Origin: an uncultured Oscillospiraceae bacterium
GTDB taxonomy: Bacteria; Bacillota; Clostridia; Oscillospirales; Oscillospiraceae
NCBI GenBank assembly: GCA_947626845.1
Contig: CANQTW010000006.1
Span: 39,361-103,360 of the forward strand
DNA: 64,000 bases
Reading direction: 5' to 3'
Part shown: positions 23,227 through 31,419 of the stretch, piece after piece
How the letters are laid out: each line of letters begins with the position of its first letter
Numbering within the stretch: the first letter of the stretch is position 1
Position numbers and translations under genes: made by a program
The notes under the pieces: model-generated
Told to the model about the DNA's origin: nothing
Seen by the model: only the letters and a program-made list of their open reading frames with translations
Databases searched by the model: none

Positions 23227-25257
23227 TTAGCCTCTCCACAGGCGGTTGCTCCCGTCCACGTCGCCGGTGATGGCGTCAAGCCACGCCGAGGGGGCGGTGC
23301 GGATGGAGATGTTGTTTCGGTAGACCCCTGCGGGAGGCGTCAGGGGATTGTCCCGGAAGATGAAATTCTGCTGTTCATTGTCCACGGAGACACAGCCGTT
23401 GACCCGCAGCTTTCCGGGGTTGAAGTTGTCGGAAAAGCCCGCCATCAGGTTTTGGAAGGCCACGCAGTTTTCCAGCACATGCCCCACAGGCATGCCCTCG
23501 CCGCCCACCTTAAAGCCGTTGCCGCCGCCCCCGCCGTAAATGACGTGTTCAGGATCGGCGGGATCGGTCCAGATGCCGTTGCGGTAGGCCACGCACCCCC
23601 GAAGGACAACAGGGGAGTTCTTGCCATTCTCCACCTTGTTGTAGAGGTCGTAGCCGTCGTCCACGTTGTCGTGGGACACGCAGGCCTCAAAGACGTTCCC
23701 AGGCCCCACGCCCACCTTGGCGGCAAAGCCGTCGGCGTTCATATGCTTGGGGTCGATGTTGCCAAAGCTCTCGCAGCCCCGCACCGTGTTGTGGCTGGGC
23801 CAGGCGAAGTTGAAGCCGGCGGGCTGGCCCCGTCCGATCATCAGCCCTGTCTCCTCGCAGTCGTGGAAGACGCAGTTTTCCACTAAGTTGAAGCTGCCGG
23901 TGATCAGGTTCCGTGTTTTCGTAAATTCCAGGTCACGGATGTGCCAGAAGCAGGAGTTCAGCATCAGCCCGCCCAAAACGCGCGGCTTTTCCCCAGGGGC
24001 GGGACAGACGGTCTTGGGCCTGTCAAGGCCCCCCGCCAGCTCCGGCCCGATGTCCAGCGCCTCGGTGTAGTCCCCGCCCATCAGGTATACCGTGCCCCCC
24101 TGGCCGATCCGCCGCAGAGCGGACTGAAGGGAGAGGGGCCGGGCCTTTGTGCCCGCGCCGTCGGGGGAACCGTCAGGCGCGGCGAAAAGCGCGCTGTCGG
24201 AGCCGCTTTCCCCGTCGAAGCTGACCGTAAAGGTCTCCTGGAGCGCCGTGTCCCCGAAGCGGTAACGGCAGACGAATTCGTTCTCCCCCCGCTTCAGCGA
24301 TACCGGCAGGGCGGCGGGCCTTTCACCGGCGAGACTCAACGTGCCCACACGCGCGCCGCCGGTTATTATGTCAACTTCTCCGTCCTCGCTGCCCTGGAGG
24401 GTGAGCGTGTAGTCCGGCGTGGAACTGACCGTGCCGGAGCGCAGATACAGCGTGGGCTTTACGTTGTCGTTGACCGGAATCCACAGCGCCGGAGCCGGGA
24501 CGGGGGCGGTATATCCCGTCACCTGGAGGTCGATGTTTTCAAAGCGCACCTGGGCGTTTCGGGAGGCAAAAAAGCCTATGTACATACGGGACGGGTCCTG
24601 CTGTTCCAAAAGATTGGGCGGACAGTCGGGGACATACCAGGGCTCGCTCATCCCGCCGCCGGCGGTCTCCGCCGCGGCGAAGAAGCCCTTCCCGTCCCGG
24701 CCCAGGGTCATTCGGACGCCCTTGCCGCCGGTGACGATCCTTGTTTCAAAGGGCAGGTCCAGGTGGTCCAGCGTCACGCCTACCAGCTCTCCGGGGTCGT
24801 AGACGCCCCGACGGCGGGTGACCCGCAGAACGTTCTCGTCCCTGTTCCCGGCGAACAGGCCCAGATAGACCATGTTGGAGGGCGCGGGGATCTCCTGGAA
24901 GGAGGGGTCATAGGGCTCCCGACGGGCCGGTCCCACGGTGTCCCGCGCCATCAGGCCGAAGCCGCACTGCTGGGGGGTGTCGGCGGTGCCCTCCCGGCCA
25001 TAGTTTTCCACGAACACGTCCGCCGTCAGCACAAAGCTCTCCCGCCTGGGGTCCAGCTCCACGTAGTAGTAGAGCAGACCGTCGTGACCGCCGGTGATCT
25101 TGCCGCCGCGGCTCTCCAGCGTGACCGAGCCGTCGCCGTTGACCCGCGCCTCATGGAGGCCGATCTTATTGGCGTAAGCGGGCAGCAGCAGGGTGGAGGT
25201 GAAGTTCAGGTCCGTGGACTGCCCAAAGACCCGTGACTGCCAGTTGTGTTTGCTCAT
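23227..25257 (-). CDS. right-handed parallel beta-helix protein (pectate lyase-like)
   Basis: The 676-residue protein has two parts. Residues 1-250 are a beta-sandwich-like region (LDPRRESFVLTADVFVENYG, MYIGFFASRNAQVRFENIDL). After a linker, residues 370-676 form a parallel beta-helix, recognised by repeated short strands and Asn/Gly turns (YLMGGDYTEALDIG, RDLEFTKTRNLITGSFNLVE, NCVFHDCEETGLMIGRGQ, NTVRGCESFGNIDP, FEACVSHDNVDDGYDLYN, VLRGCVAYRNG). The DDGYDL stretch could be part of an active site as in family 9 pectate lyases or related enzymes. No signal peptide is visible, unusual for such an enzyme. It starts after AGGAG, and inverted R4 copies flank the gene. Confidence 0.8.
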   Translation of the reverse strand: MSKHNWQSRVFGQSTDLNFTSTLLLPAYANKIGLHEARVNGDGSVTLESRGGKITGGHDGLLYYYVELDPRRESFVLTADVFVENYGREGTADTPQQCGFGLMARDTVGPARREPYDPSFQEIPAPSNMVYLGLFAGNRDENVLRVTRRRGVYDPGELVGVTLDHLDLPFETRIVTGGKGVRMTLGRDGKGFFAAAETAGGGMSEPWYVPDCPPNLLEQQDPSRMYIGFFASRNAQVRFENIDLQVTGYTAPVPAPALWIPVNDNVKPTLYLRSGTVSSTPDYTLTLQGSEDGEVDIITGGARVGTLSLAGERPAALPVSLKRGENEFVCRYRFGDTALQETFTVSFDGESGSDSALFAAPDGSPDGAGTKARPLSLQSALRRIGQGGTVYLMGGDYTEALDIGPELAGGLDRPKTVCPAPGEKPRVLGGLMLNSCFWHIRDLEFTKTRNLITGSFNLVENCVFHDCEETGLMIGRGQPAGFNFAWPSHNTVRGCESFGNIDPKHMNADGFAAKVGVGPGNVFEACVSHDNVDDGYDLYNKVENGKNSPVVLRGCVAYRNGIWTDPADPEHVIYGGGGGNGFKVGGEGMPVGHVLENCVAFQNLMAGFSDNFNPGKLRVNGCVSVDNEQQNFIFRDNPLTPPAGVYRNNISIRTAPSAWLDAITGDVDGSNRLWRG

Positions 25258-25307
25258 ATGACCACACTCCTGATATGTATTTTAATTTATATACCTGTTC
25301 TCGATTG

Positions 25308-25357
25308 TTCGGAGGGAAGGGATGGGAAGGGGAACCGTCAGGGTGCCCCTTCCGATG
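25308..25357. repeat. R4 inverted repeat, right copy
   Basis: TTCGGAGGGAAGGGATGGG and GGGAACCGTCAGGGTGCCCC match the reverse complement of 23084-23133 with only a few differences. It lies 51 bases upstream of the beta-helix gene start. Confidence 0.75.
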
Positions 25358-25365
25358 GGATTCCC

Positions 25366-25398
25366 CTGAAACATTGGGTTATAAGCCCAATGTTTCAG
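25366..25398 (-). terminator. hairpin overlapping the end of the 52-aa gene
   Basis: CTGAAACATTGGG and CCCAATGTTTCAG form a perfect 13-base stem with a 7-base loop that contains the stop codon of the small gene. No T-run follows on the minus strand, so it may stabilise the mRNA end rather than terminate. Confidence 0.55.
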
Positions 25399-25537
25399 AG
25401 ATGTTTTCGATGATATTTCCCGCGGTCTTCAGGAATTTTCCCGCCGCGCTGGCTTTCTTTTTGGGCATGGCCACAATGGCCCCCACCGTTCCGCCGGCGA
25501 TCATGCCGATGGCGATACCCTTGGCAAACTCTGTCAT
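25379..25537 (-). CDS. small membrane protein, 52 aa
   Basis: The minus strand has ATG at 25537 after CAAAGGAGGGCCTTTCT, a very good ribosome site, and a frame ending at TAA (25379). The product starts MTEFAKGIAIGMIAGGTVGA, continues IVAMPKKK with a basic stop-transfer, and ends in a helix (FLKTAGNIIENISETLGL). One glycine-rich membrane helix followed by an amphipathic helix resembles small YtxH-like proteins. The ending coincides with the 13-base hairpin stem. No function is claimed. Confidence 0.65.
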   Translation of the reverse strand: MTEFAKGIAIGMIAGGTVGAIVAMPKKKASAAGKFLKTAGNIIENISETLGL

Positions 25538-25599
25538 AGAAAGGCCCTCCTTTGTTGATTCGGCTTTAGTTTTCCACAGAGAAGGGGGATTCTTTCATG

Positions 25600-25977
25600 T
25601 CAAATACTTGTAGACCGGCAGAGGTCGAACCACTCGCAGGAGCCGCAGATTTTTTCAAATCGATCCGTTTCAAAAACGTTTTTCCGCGCCTCCCCGGCAA
25701 GCTTATGCCAGGGGAGCGTGCCGCCGCTGTGCGCGCCTATGGCCTCCAGGACCGCCTCGTCCATGGCGTCCACCTTCTCCAGCGTGGCGCATTTTCCCCC
25801 GCCATTGTGGGGACAGACGGCGCAAAGCTCATCACAGACGGAAATTATGTTAACTTCAGCTTCCGGGGATTTGCGGAGAGTTTCGCAGATTTTTGTCATG
25901 TGTTCCGTAAACCGCTCGTCGTAGCCGTGACCGGTGAATTTTTGGATACACAGGGCGTGATGGGGCCGCAGTCTCAT
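25600..25977 (-). CDS. DUF1284 domain protein
   Basis: The 125-residue protein starts with the DUF1284 signature RLRPHHALCIQKFTGHGY. It has eight cysteines, including CDELCAVCP, GGGKC, and at the end CGSCEWFDLC, which suggests an iron-sulphur cluster or zinc site. No function is known. It begins with an ATG that overlaps the birA stop by four bases (GGGAGGTAAACT before it), so it is translated from the birA transcript. Confidence 0.85.
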   Translation of the reverse strand: MRLRPHHALCIQKFTGHGYDERFTEHMTKICETLRKSPEAEVNIISVCDELCAVCPHNGGGKCATLEKVDAMDEAVLEAIGAHSGGTLPWHKLAGEARKNVFETDRFEKICGSCEWFDLCRSTSI

Positions 25978-26759
25978 AGTTTACCTCCCGCGGGGCGGAG
26001 GGTGATCTCCCCGCCGGACAGGGCTTCCTCCGTGCCGTCCGGATACCGCACCAGAAGCCGGCAGCGGTCATCCGCGCCCAGGACGCGGGCCGGCGCCGCC
26101 GTCTCGCCCCGAATGATCCGCACGTCCCGGCCCACATAGAGGAGCCTGGAGGCGTATTCCTGAGCGAAAGCGTGGGCCGGCAGGGCGCGGTACAGGCTGT
26201 AAAACTCCGTGAGCACCGCCGCGGCCAGGGCCGGCAGGGCGCCGGGGCGGTCCTCCGTCAGCACAGCGCCGGCGATTTCGCTGATCTCCGCCGGAAAGCC
26301 GCCGGGAGGCGGCGTGAGATTGACGCCCAGGCCCAGCACCACATGGGAGAGGCCGCCGTCGGGGGCGAAAATCGCCTCGGTCAGGATGCCGCAGGCCTTT
26401 TTCTCCCGGACGTACACGTCGTTGACCCACTTGATGCGGGCCCTGACGCCAAAAAGGCCCTCCACGGCCCGACATACCGCCACGGCGGCGGCGGGCGTCA
26501 GCAGGGTGAGGTCGTCTTGTGAAAGCGCGGGCCGCAGAAGAAGGCTCATGTAGAGGCCGTGTCCGGGCGGGGAGTAGAAGCTCCGTCCCAGCCGTCCGCG
26601 CCCGCCCGTCTGGGTCAGGGCGATGAGCACGCTGTCCGCGGGCAGGGAGGCGGCGTCCCGCTTGAGGGCGGAATTTGTGGAGTCGCAGACCTCCACGATC
26701 CGCACGTGAAGCCCCTCGGTGTGTCCCCCCAGGAGGGGGAGAAGCTCCGCCTCAGTCAA
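25974..26759 (-). CDS. birA: biotin--[acetyl-CoA-carboxylase] ligase (BirA without DNA-binding domain)
   Basis: The enzyme activates biotin with ATP and attaches it to a lysine of biotin carboxyl carrier proteins. The catalytic core shows QTGGRGRLGRSFYSPPGHGL with the GRGRxGR biotin/ATP loop, IKWVNDVYV with the catalytic Lys, and GLGVNLTPPPGGFP, and it ends with the small SH3-like C-terminal domain (VGRDVRIIRGETAAPARVLG). The 261-residue length lacks the N-terminal winged helix, so it is a group I ligase and should not act as a repressor. The start is TTG, supported by GGAGGACTTTTCCC; the first residues overlap the stop of the upstream gene by eight bases. Confidence 0.9.
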   Translation of the reverse strand: MTEAELLPLLGGHTEGLHVRIVEVCDSTNSALKRDAASLPADSVLIALTQTGGRGRLGRSFYSPPGHGLYMSLLLRPALSQDDLTLLTPAAAVAVCRAVEGLFGVRARIKWVNDVYVREKKACGILTEAIFAPDGGLSHVVLGLGVNLTPPPGGFPAEISEIAGAVLTEDRPGALPALAAAVLTEFYSLYRALPAHAFAQEYASRLLYVGRDVRIIRGETAAPARVLGADDRCRLLVRYPDGTEEALSGGEITLRPAGGKL

Positions 26760-26964
26760 GGGAAAAGTCCTCCTCGGTATAGGTTGAGCCGTCCAACGGC
26801 GCCGGAGCGGGCGGCTCCCGTTTCAGCGGGTCGTACCGGAAGCTTTTGCACTGGCCGGCGGCGGAGACGACGCCCTTTTTATAGCAGACGGTCTCCGTGT
26901 CGCTGATGTTTGTGCCCCGTTTGCAGTAGGCGCAGCAGGGCTCGATGTCGCGGCGAAAGAGCAT
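26752..26964 (-). CDS. conserved hypothetical protein, 70 aa, cysteine-rich
   Basis: This short protein begins MLFRRDIEPCCAYCKRGTNI with a CC..C cluster and two more cysteines (VCYKKG, GQCKSFRYDP), arranged like a small zinc-ribbon. The tail (PPAPAPLDGSTYTEEDFSLD) is disordered and acidic. The frame overlaps birA by eight bases, so it is the first gene of the 26752-25600 operon. The function is unknown. Confidence 0.6.
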   Translation of the reverse strand: MLFRRDIEPCCAYCKRGTNISDTETVCYKKGVVSAAGQCKSFRYDPLKREPPAPAPLDGSTYTEEDFSLD

Positions 26965-27006
26965 TTCCCCGCCCTCCCTTGCGTTTTTCCTCCATTATAC
27001 ACTATC

Positions 27007-28173
27007 TTATTTCTTTTTTCCACTGCTTTTTAAAGAAACAGCGGAAACGATCAGAAAGCACGCCACTACCGCCGCGGAGAGGAGGGCCGAGCCTCTGAGG
27101 GCGGAGGCGAAATCAAGGCCCGCCAGGTCCCCCACCTGGGAGGCCAGGAACGCGCCCAGGGGGGTGTTGGCGGAGAGTAAAGAGGCGGATATCCCCGCAA
27201 GGCAGGCGGAGAGAAGGCCGTGCAGGAGCTTACCGGCCAGGTAGGTCTTGGCGGACAGGCCGGCCTCGTTCAAAAAGGAGAGCACCTGGCAGTGGACGGA
27301 CAGGCCCGCCCAGCCCAGCATGAAGGCCGCCATGGCGATAGACGCGCTCAAAGAGCCGGACACCTCCCGCAAGCTCCACACGCCGCTTGTCAGCTCCAAA
27401 AGGCCGGAGATCAGCATGGGGCCCCAGTCCCCGTCGAGGCCCACGGCCCCCAGAAGGGCGCCCAGGGCGTGGGACACCGCGTCCATGAAGCCGGAGAGGA
27501 ACAGCAGCTTCAAAAGGACCGTGAAGAAGATGACAAAGCCGCAGATGCCAAGGCAGGACTGAAAGGAGGAGCTGACGGCCCGTACAAAGGCCGCGGGGAA
27601 TCCGGCGCGGGCGGTCTCCCCGCGCTCCGGCTTTGTGATGCCGCCCTTGCCGCCGTGGCCCCGAAAGATGAGACCCACCAGCAGGGAGGCCAAGAGGTGC
27701 GTCAGATACAGGAGAAGTCCCACGGCGGAGCTGGAGAAGATGCCCGCGCCCACCACGCCGAAGATGAAGGCGGGGCCGGAGTTGTTGCAGAAGGCCAGCA
27801 TCCGCTCCGCCTCCAGACGGGAGCATTTTTTGGCCTTGTAAAGCTCAATGACCGTCCTGGCTCCCACCGGGTAGCCGCCGATGAAGCCTAAGATCAGCGC
27901 CGGGGCGCACCCGCCGCCCACGTGGAAAAGGGGCTCCATCAGCGGGGCGGCCAGCCTTCCCAGCCGGTCCGCCAGGCCCAGCTCCACGGTGAGGGAGGAG
28001 ATGACGAAGAAGGGAAAAAGGGACGGGATCAGCACGTTGAAGCACAGCTCCACGCCGCTTTTGGCGGCCTCCACCATCTGGGACGGCAGCGCGATGAGCC
28101 CCGCCGTGACCCCCAAAAGACCCAGGATCGTGAGAAAATCGTATACTTTGTCCCGAACGGATAGAATTTTCAT
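27007..28173 (-). CDS. nucleoside recognition (Gate) domain membrane protein, YlbJ/SpoVV-like
   Basis: The 388-residue integral membrane protein has about eight to nine hydrophobic segments (FLTILGLLGVTAGLIALP, FNVLIPSLFPFFVISSLTV, APALILGFIGGYPVGARTVI, AFIFGVVGAGIFSSSAVGLL). The FPFFVISS and GFIGGYPVGA segments and two Gate repeats match YlbJ, now SpoVV, which helps move dipicolinic acid across the mother-cell membrane toward the spore in Bacillus. The divergent yqfC and yqfD genes are also sporulation genes, which supports this. Other Gate-domain transporters have similar sequences, so the assignment is likely but not certain. Confidence 0.75.
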   Translation of the reverse strand: MKILSVRDKVYDFLTILGLLGVTAGLIALPSQMVEAAKSGVELCFNVLIPSLFPFFVISSLTVELGLADRLGRLAAPLMEPLFHVGGGCAPALILGFIGGYPVGARTVIELYKAKKCSRLEAERMLAFCNNSGPAFIFGVVGAGIFSSSAVGLLLYLTHLLASLLVGLIFRGHGGKGGITKPERGETARAGFPAAFVRAVSSSFQSCLGICGFVIFFTVLLKLLFLSGFMDAVSHALGALLGAVGLDGDWGPMLISGLLELTSGVWSLREVSGSLSASIAMAAFMLGWAGLSVHCQVLSFLNEAGLSAKTYLAGKLLHGLLSACLAGISASLLSANTPLGAFLASQVGDLAGLDFASALRGSALLSAAVVACFLIVSAVSLKSSGKKK

Positions 28174-28299
28174 ACCTTTACCCCTTTTTCTCGTTTGCTA
28201 AAGGGTATGTGGCGAATGGGCTAAAATTGACAGGAGCTTCATATGCTGTAGGGACAGATGACGTAAGTCAGCTATATACAAGCTGTGGAGGCGGAAGGT

Positions 28300-28581
28300 A
28301 TGCGCAAGGACAGGGGCGGAAAGGCCCTTTTGAAGGTTTCCGAGATATTCGACCTGCCGGGGGAGGCGGGCCTGGGCGTGCCGCGGGTGACGGTGACGGG
28401 CAGCCACCATGTACACATCGAGAACCACCGGGGGCTGCTGGAGTACGGGCCGGAGACCATCGTCGCCAGCTGTTCGGGCCTTTTGGTGAAGGTGCGGGGC
28501 ACGGCGCTGGAAATCTCCGCCATGAGCGACCTGGAGCTGGTGGTGACGGGCAAGGTGGCGGGTGTGGAGCTGATTTCGTAG
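28300..28581 (+). CDS. yqfC: sporulation protein YqfC (YabP/YqfC family)
   Basis: The 93-residue protein fits the YabP/YqfC family: short, with PRVTVTGSHHVHIENHRGLL, ETIVASCSGLLVKVRGTALE and ending in DLELVVTGKVAGVELIS. It is expected in the mother-cell sporulation program (sigma-E). The ATG at 28300 is chosen because GGAGGCGGAAGGT sits at the right distance; an upstream GTG at 28285 is unlikely. It is followed by yqfD after ten bases, the standard order in Bacilli and Clostridia. Confidence 0.9.
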   Translation: MRKDRGGKALLKVSEIFDLPGEAGLGVPRVTVTGSHHVHIENHRGLLEYGPETIVASCSGLLVKVRGTALEISAMSDLELVVTGKVAGVELIS

Positions 28582-28591
28582 GGGGCGGCGT

Positions 28592-29794
28592 ATGGGAAGC
28601 ATCATGAACAGCCTGCGGGGCTGGGCGCGGGTGGAGCTGAGCTGCCGCTACTCCGAGCGGGCCATCAACATCTGCGCCAGGAACCATGTGGAGTTCTGGG
28701 ATTTAAAGCGCACGCCGGAGGGGGCGGCGCAGATGAGCGTCAGCCTGCCCTCTTACGTGAAGCTCCGGCAGGTGGCCAAGGAGACCGGCGCTTTTACGGT
28801 GAGGATCGTCAGGAGGAGCGGCGCGCCCTTTTTCCTCTGGCGGCTGCGCAAGCGGTACGCCCTGCTGGCGGGACTGGCGCTGTGCGTTATCCTGACCGGC
28901 CTGTCCTCGGTGTTCATCTGGCAGATCGACGTGACGGGGAACAGGACCGTGCCGTCCTCGGCGATCCTGGCCGCCCTGAAGGAGGAGGGCGTGGACATCG
29001 GGACCTGCGTTTTGAACATCGCGGAACAGCGGGTGGCGGACAGGATGCTCCTGAAAATACCGGAGCTGAGCTTTATCACCCTCAACAACCACGGGAGCCG
29101 CATCGAGGTCATCGTTCGGGAGAAGCGGCCCGTGCCGGAGCTGTACGACCCGGACGTGCCTACGGGGGTTTTTGCCCGAAAGGCGGGTATAATAACCGAG
29201 ATCACGGCCCTGGAGGGCTGGAAAACCGCGGCCCCCGGCGATACGGTGGACGTGGGGGACCCGCTCATATCCTCATGGGTGCCCCTGGGGGCGGGGAAGC
29301 TGACCCACGCCAGCGGGAACGTCTGGGCCAGGACGTGGTATGAATATTCCATGAAAATGCCGCTGGAAACGGGGCGAAAGACGTATACAGGGGAGAGGTC
29401 CAAAAGATTTTCCCTGCTTTTTGGCGGAAAAAGAATAAATCTTTATTTTTTGGGTGGAAATCCATATGCCGATTGTGATAAAATAACCGTGTACAAACGG
29501 CTGACGCTTCCCGGCGGGACGGTGCTGCCCGTTACCGTGGTGCGGGACACCTTTGAGGAATACACTACCCAGGCGGCGGCCTTCAGTCCGGAGGAGGCGG
29601 AGCGCGTGCTGTCCGTCCGGCTCACGGAGCTTTTGGAGGCGCGGATCGGCGAGGGCTGGGTCGTCTCCAAGGACTTTGAAACGAAGACGGAGGACGGCCT
29701 TGTCACCGTCACCCTCCGCGCCGAGTGCGTGGAGGAGATCAGCCAGGAGCGGGCCCTGACAGAGGAGGAGATCGCGGCGGCCAAGGGTGGCTGA
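28592..29794 (+). CDS. yqfD: sporulation protein YqfD
   Basis: A 400-residue sporulation protein of the YqfD/SpoIV family, normally made in the mother cell. It has an N-terminal cytoplasmic part (about residues 1-85), one membrane helix (YALLAGLALCVILTGLSSVF), and a large external region with VTGNRTVPSSAILAALKEEG, FITLNNHGSRIEVIVREKRP and an additional beta-rich domain. The bulk of the family's length is present. It is preceded by AGGGGGCGGCGT; an ATG four codons later is a possible alternative. It follows yqfC and precedes phoH as in B. subtilis. Confidence 0.9.
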   Translation: MGSIMNSLRGWARVELSCRYSERAINICARNHVEFWDLKRTPEGAAQMSVSLPSYVKLRQVAKETGAFTVRIVRRSGAPFFLWRLRKRYALLAGLALCVILTGLSSVFIWQIDVTGNRTVPSSAILAALKEEGVDIGTCVLNIAEQRVADRMLLKIPELSFITLNNHGSRIEVIVREKRPVPELYDPDVPTGVFARKAGIITEITALEGWKTAAPGDTVDVGDPLISSWVPLGAGKLTHASGNVWARTWYEYSMKMPLETGRKTYTGERSKRFSLLFGGKRINLYFLGGNPYADCDKITVYKRLTLPGGTVLPVTVVRDTFEEYTTQAAAFSPEEAERVLSVRLTELLEARIGEGWVVSKDFETKTEDGLVTVTLRAECVEEISQERALTEEEIAAAKGG

Positions 29795-29903
29795 GCGCCT
29801 CCGGACTGTCGGAAAAAATTGAATTTGCGCTTCTTGGATAACTGAGGGGAGCTGAGCGCCCCTGGGAATCCGGCGCGCGTCCCATACAGAGAGAGGGAAT
29901 ACT

Positions 29904-30899
29904 ATGACAGAGCAGACTATGGATATTGACCGCATGGAGAACGTCATCAACGTCTTTGGCTCCTTTGACGAGAACCTCCGGCTCATCGAGGCGGAGCTGG
30001 GCGTTCGGGTCACGGACAGGGAGTCGGAGCTGAAGATTTCCGGCGAGGCGGAGAACGTCCTGTACGCCCAAAGGGCCATCGAGGGCCTGATGCGCCTGGC
30101 GGCCAAGGGCGAGAACATCGACGAGCAGAACGTCCGCTATGTGCTGGGCCTGGTGCGGGCGGGGCAGGACGACAAGATCGGGGAGCTTTCCAGGGACGTC
30201 ATCTGCGTCACCGCCAAGGGCAAGCCCATCAAGGCCAAGACCCTGGGCCAGAAAAAATATGTGGACGCCATCATGAAAAACACCGTCACCCTGGGCATCG
30301 GCCCCGCGGGCACCGGCAAGACCTATTTGGCGGTGGCCGCCGCCGTGGCGGCCTTTCGGGCCAAGGCGGTGAACCGCATCATCCTGACCCGCCCCGCGGT
30401 GGAGGCGGGGGAGCGGCTGGGCTTCCTTCCCGGCGACCTGCAGTCCAAGGTGGACCCGTATTTACGGCCCCTCTACGACGCCCTTTTTGACATGCTGGGC
30501 GCGGAGACGTACCAGAAATATTTAGAGCGGGGGGACATCGAGGTGGCGCCTCTGGCGTATATGCGCGGCAGGACCCTGGACGACAGCTTCATCATTTTGG
30601 ACGAGGCCCAGAATACCTCCCGCGAGCAGATGAAGATGTTCCTCACACGCCTGGGCTTCGGCTCCAAGATCGTCATCACCGGCGACGAGACCCAGATCGA
30701 CCTGCCGGCGGACAAGGTATCCGGCCTTCGCGAGGCCGTCCGTGTCTTAGACGGCGTCGAGGACATCGCCATCATGCGCCTCTCCGCCGCCGACGTGGTG
30801 CGGCATGTGCTGGTCCAGCGCATCGTGGAGGCCTATGACCGCTATGAGCGGGCCAGGCAGGGCGGGAACAACGCCAATAAACCGCCAAAGAGGAGGTGA
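29904..30899 (+). CDS. phoH: PhoH family ATPase
   Basis: The 331-residue protein has a short N-terminal KH-like region ([20 protein letters not shown]) and a PhoH ATPase core: Walker [21 protein letters not shown], the [17 protein letters not shown] loop, Walker [21 protein letters not shown] and the sensor [14 protein letters not shown]. PhoH proteins (YbeZ/PhoL) are RNA-associated ATPases working with YbeY in rRNA and ribosome handling. Here ybeY lies about 2 kb away, separated by two genes. The start follows GAGAGAGGGAATACT. Confidence 0.93.
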   Translation: MTEQTMDIDRMENVINVFGSFDENLRLIEAELGVRVTDRESELKISGEAENVLYAQRAIEGLMRLAAKGENIDEQNVRYVLGLVRAGQDDKIGELSRDVICVTAKGKPIKAKTLGQKKYVDAIMKNTVTLGIGPAGTGKTYLAVAAAVAAFRAKAVNRIILTRPAVEAGERLGFLPGDLQSKVDPYLRPLYDALFDMLGAETYQKYLERGDIEVAPLAYMRGRTLDDSFIILDEAQNTSREQMKMFLTRLGFGSKIVITGDETQIDLPADKVSGLREAVRVLDGVEDIAIMRLSAADVVRHVLVQRIVEAYDRYERARQGGNNANKPPKRR

Positions 30900-30905
30900 C
30901 CGGCC

Positions 30906-31379
30906 TTGCTTACAAAACCTGAATACGGCTGGAGCAATTTCCAGCTTCCGGGGACGGGAGTCTATGAATTGAGCTACGTCAACGATATTGCGGTGGAGTG
31001 GTTGGACCAGACCATCAGGGGTATTGACGCGCTGACGCCTTTTTGCGTGAAGGGCTTCATGGAGCCGGATCGGGTTTTGTGCGTTGTGAGCTTCTGGAAC
31101 TGCCACATCATCCAAGAGGACGACGACCGGAATCCTCTTGGCCCGGAGGATGTGAAGTACGAGCTTTCACACACGAGTATGCTTGAATTCTGCAAGGCCC
31201 TTTGCCAGGACATAAGAGAAAATTTAGATGACTGGGTCTCCTTTGTGGACTATGCCGACGTTGAGGGGCTGTTTGACTTCCAAAAAAGAAAAGAAATGAT
31301 TGAGACGCGGCTTTTACGACTTGAAGGGCTCATCACAAGCCGTGAAAAGTGCTTTGGGGGAAACGGGTTCTTTATCTGA
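30906..31379 (+). CDS. hypothetical protein, 157 aa, inserted between phoH and the M32 peptidase gene
   Basis: I do not recognise this protein. It is soluble, acidic and rich in aromatic residues (MLTKPEYGWSNFQLPGTGVY, AVEWLDQTIRGIDALTPFC, VVSFWNCHIIQEDDD, FCKALCQDIRENLDDWVSFV), with no membrane segment or signal. The frame starts with TTG, and AGAGGAGGTGACCGGCC is a very strong ribosome site just before it. Codon use is less GC-rich than in the neighbours. Small acidic aromatic-rich proteins inserted into housekeeping operons are sometimes immunity or toxin-associated proteins, but nothing supports this here. Confidence 0.6.
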   Translation: MLTKPEYGWSNFQLPGTGVYELSYVNDIAVEWLDQTIRGIDALTPFCVKGFMEPDRVLCVVSFWNCHIIQEDDDRNPLGPEDVKYELSHTSMLEFCKALCQDIRENLDDWVSFVDYADVEGLFDFQKRKEMIETRLLRLEGLITSREKCFGGNGFFI

Positions 31380-31419
31380 CAGAAAGGGCACGAAAGAATA
31401 TTTCAAAAGGAGTTTTCTC

